A DNA stretch of 64,000 nucleotides, taken from Pholiota molesta. Taxonomy: Eukaryota > Basidiomycota > Agaricomycetes > Agaricales > Strophariaceae. Of the stretch, positions 61,001-64,000 are shown one piece after another (positions within the stretch are counted from its first letter, which is position 1; each line of letters opens with the position of its first letter). Under the pieces are notes generated by a model. That model saw only the letters and a program-made list of their open reading frames with translations, searched no databases and was not told the DNA's origin. The stretch covers positions 496,001 through 560,000 of the forward strand of contig JACGCK010000014.1 of assembly GCA_014925825.1 (NCBI GenBank), in the 5' to 3' direction. A program made the translations under genes and the position numbers.

Positions 61001-63146
61001 CCCACAGGCGCGAGTCTCACGTGGCATGCACATGTAAGTCTGCCACTGATGCGGCGGGCCGGATCTTCAAGTTTCCTTCTCAACTGCCAACTTCGATGCT
61101 GCTTCCAAGCTGCTTCGGCGCCATACTTGCTGCTCCTAGCCAACTCCTAGCTTCCTAATGGCTGTTTGATTCTGCCGACGGACTCAGGTACTTAAAGGTG
61201 CTCCAGGGTTGTCGTAGGTTCTGCGCAAAGTCAGATGCAGGATTGTTTTCGCTAAAGAACGTGCGGCCCAGTGTACTCACTGTACTACAATTCCCCCTTG
61301 TAAGTACCCTCTTTTCTCTTGTCTCAACGCCTAAAAACGCCTCGGATTGCATTCTGTACGACAACTGCACCCGAAATTTTTTCTGAAAGCTGTTACTTGA
61401 ATGGAACCTACAGGTAATTTTGTATCGTAGATTCGTACGAAATGAGACGAAATGGACTCACGCCTGCAGATCCGACGAGGCTGGTCGATGACAGGGAAGC
61501 TGGAAAAGGTGTGCGCTTGCACGGCTTTCCTTTCACCAGTGATTTGGTAATGGGAGTTATCAACGGGTCATTCAACCTTTTGCCATGGACAATTTCTGCT
61601 TGAAATCCACGACCAAATAAGTGCTGCTAGTTCTCGAACCGGCTGTTTTAATTCGAGTTTGAGCATTTCTTCTTGACCGGTGCCATCTTGTCTGACTCTG
61701 ATGTGATTTTTCTTCGCCAACCAGTATTATACCTGGACATACCTTCTATATGGCCACCTGGCAAAGGTTAAATCCTCTCAGTCTTGCTCTTATTTCTGAA
61801 GTTAATAGCTGAACTACCAAGATTTGTATCCGTTCGTATTTATGCCCTTCTGTGGATTTTCTGGCAGTTTTCTCATGAAAGGTACGTTAAACTCAAAGGC
61901 GGGATCCCAATACTGCACAGTACTTTGGATAGATCTCTCACAATTGTATTCAGGGCACTTGCGCAATTTGCTCTGGTCCCTTGATATCCATTGTGAGATC
62001 AGGCTTTCTCTCGGACCGCTCACACTGTCCGACTGAGTTCGATTCTTCCCAAGAAATCCGGTCACAAGAGGGCCGGTTACTACTTTTGAGCCGCTCTAGA
62101 CTGCTTGTTGAATCACATCAACAGTTTATCTGGAATGGCCGAAGCCTTTATCTTTCAGATTACGATTCCGATGTACCTGTATGCGCCACAGCATGCTGCC
62201 TTAAATCCTAGATTGTGGCTGAAATAAATTTGTGTTCTCTTTATCAGCTGTGTCACTATTTTGCACGCTTCCCATCGGTCAATTCTGAACCACTGACTGA
62301 ACTAATGAATGTAGGAGCTCTTCTGAGTATCCATTGCTGCGCATATATCACACTCCCTTCTTTATCTAGAAGCCATCTCAGGGTTAAATAAACTCTGAGA
62401 ATTTGAAGGCTATGTCCCAGTGAGCCTTCTCAACTGACAGATTTTTCATACACGTGTTGTTGCGTGCAGGCAAGGTTTGAGTCACGACAGCATCAGCTGT
62501 TAATTTGTCAGATTGAAGGTCCGGGCTATCTCAATGCTTGTGCTTACTGCACTTATACATAGGCTCTGCTCTTCGATTTCTGGGGATGTTAATTGCTGTC
62601 AAACGCTTGACAGGCTCTCATTTAATGATTATCCTGTCGCCCCGCATGTGCCTCAAGTTCTTCCATATTTTGGGGTCTGAGTCTTGGGCCTTATCCGAGT
62701 CTTGCAGTATGCAGGGAGGGCGGATTTGGGAAAGAGATAAACAAAATAACTACACTAAATACAATCAGTTAGCACGAGACTCGTATTCATTTCTCACCTG
62801 ATATATTTCAATTGTGCGGCGACGACCACTAACGGGCAGTGGATCGGATTGACATCCATGGGCCACCTACAACCAGCCAGGTTTACAGACCCTGCAAGTT
62901 CTATACATAAATCACTCCGATTAGTGTCCAGGATTAGCATCTATATGCCGATTCGATAAGCGCCCAATAAAACTATGCTTGATAAGGCAAGTTTAATTAT
63001 GAGATCACGTGTGCAGATAATCTTGTAATGTGACTCGAAAGAAATTTCTGGGATCTTATCTAGTTTTCGACTTCTCCCTGGACCACGACGTCGGTATGCA
63101 CCCAGCACCGTGCTAATGCTGTCCATATCTCATCTAATCTGTAGAA
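58049..63146. other. 5.1-kb region with no supported gene
   Basis: Only short open frames without domain signals. A small GCCAGGCTATGCCGGGCTAT repeat occurs at about 59295. The last few hundred bases should include the FGAM synthase promoter. No tRNA, TIR element or long repeat was recognised by eye. Confidence 0.4.
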
Positions 63147-64000
63147 ATGCTCCTCCTTACGGGCACATCTTCCCTGTCGAAAGCAAAGCTCGAGGCACTC
63201 TTACGCGACGTTCAACATGAGTGCCCGCGTATCGCGTCTATTGATGCAGTTTGGGTGCATTTGATACAGTGCAAGACGAGGAGCTGGAAGCCGAGTTGAA
63301 AATGTCGACTCTCCGTTCAGGATAGTGTTGGATCGACTTTTGGACTATGGCGACCACAATGCGTTAGAGAGCACACCAACAGCGATCGCAACAGGAACCA
63401 ACACGGTTTACATTCTACCAAGACCAGGATCGGTTTCTCCATGGTCGAGCAAAGCGACAGACATTGGCGCGCTATGCAAACTTGGAGACCACGTCGAAAG
63501 AATTGAACGCGGCACAGTGTTCGTTTTCACAACCACCGATGGACGACCTATCACCGAAGGAGACATCGCGACGTTCTCACATCTCATTCACGATCGCATG
63601 ACACAAGTTGTGAAGCTGTCACCACCCCAGGAGACGGAGATCTTCTTCCATGACACTGCCAAACCCCTCCGCCATGTCGATCTCCTTGCTACAAACGATG
63701 CGAAAGCAAAGCTGGTATCTGCAAACGTCGAGCTAGGGCTCGCACTCGCTCCTGACGAAATCAACTACCTCATCGATGCTTACGTCTCCGGCCAAACTGC
63801 CATAGGTCGCAACCCCACAGATGCGGAATTGTTCATGTTCGCACAGGTCAACTCAGAGCATTGCCGCCACAAAATCTTCAACGCGGCATGGACGATCGAT
63901 GGTGAAGCTCAAACCACCTCCCTCTTCAACATGATTCGCAATACCGAGAAGATCAGCGGTAAGGGGACCATTTCAGCATACTCTGATAACGCGGCTGTCC
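63147..64000 (+). CDS. ADE6: Phosphoribosylformylglycinamidine (FGAM) synthase, N-terminal part
   Basis: Converts FGAR and glutamine to FGAM, step 4 of purine synthesis, in the cytosol. Only the 5' part is in the window. Diagnostic segments: [20 protein letters not shown] at the N-terminus, [32 protein letters not shown], and the family hallmark [15 protein letters not shown], followed by [11 protein letters not shown]. Frames before and after 63260-63320 differ. A 52-nt intron 63269-63320 (GTGCAA...TTCAG) closes the frame exactly; alternatively two single-base losses in T runs would do so. Start chosen at the first ATG before the conserved N-terminal strand. The gene continues past the right edge. 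Confidence 0.93.

Overview
This window reads as nuclear DNA of a basidiomycete fungus, most likely an Agaricomycete. Genes on both strands are split by many short introns (mostly 45-70 nt). The gene set is typical: adenylate cyclase with RA, LRR, PP2C-like and cyclase domains, an F-box family in local duplicates, a cytochrome P450, Get1, Use1, Sqs1, a family-2 glycosyltransferase and FGAM synthase. Exon models were built by hand from splice signals and reading-frame closure; almost all close exactly in frame.

Layout. 1-0.7 kb: 3' part of a multi-pass membrane protein (+). 1.3-2.3 kb: GET1 (+). 3.2-9.2 kb: adenylate cyclase (-). 10.2-15.3 kb: two tandem paralogous F-box genes (-), each with a lesion (a frame break in one, an in-frame TGA in the other). 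15.7-16.6 kb: unknown protein (-). 17.8-19.9 kb: GT2 glycosyltransferase (-). 20.9-21.7 kb: short terminal-inverted-repeat (TIR) element. 23.2-24.6 kb: NAPE-PLD-like metallo-beta-lactamase-fold hydrolase (-), with a GC-AG intron. 25.4-27.0 kb: small membrane protein (+) interrupted by a 607-bp TIR element. 27.1-28.0 kb: F-box-like protein (-). 28.1-29.8 kb: hAT-like element packed with GTTTAAAC-type motifs. 30.2-33.5 kb: SQS1 (-). 33.9-38.1 kb: a 4.17-kb element with 102-bp TIRs and a 9-bp flanking direct repeat (MULE-like). 38.6-39.3 kb: unknown protein (-). 40.3 kb: second copy of the 607-bp element family. 41.7-42.8 kb: USE1 (+). 43.8-45.8 kb: P450 (+). 46.0-47.2 kb: four-TM 'sensor-like' membrane protein (-). 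47.6-48.3 kb: 350-bp tandem duplication. 49.1-50.1 kb: secretory or single-TM protein (+). 50.5-51.6 kb: paralogue of the 27-kb F-box-like gene (-). 55.6-58.0 kb: Ser/Pro-rich protein with frame breaks (-). 63.1 kb to the end: 5' part of FGAM synthase (+). The stretches 51.6-55.6 and 58.0-63.1 kb look gene-free.

There is no operon-like logic. Recognisable housekeeping roles are cAMP signalling (adenylate cyclase), tail-anchored protein insertion (Get1), Golgi-to-ER SNARE traffic (Use1), splicing co-factor (Sqs1) and purine synthesis (FGAM synthase). These are separated by lineage-specific F-box, membrane and P450 genes and by several non-autonomous DNA transposons.

The most interesting signal is the 607-bp TIR element at 25870-26476. 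It sits precisely inside a coding exon with a 3-bp target duplication. Removing it, or splicing it out using GT from its own terminus and AG from the flank, restores the reading frame exactly, so it is a candidate intron-generating transposon. The 4.17-kb palindrome-rich element is the second most interesting.
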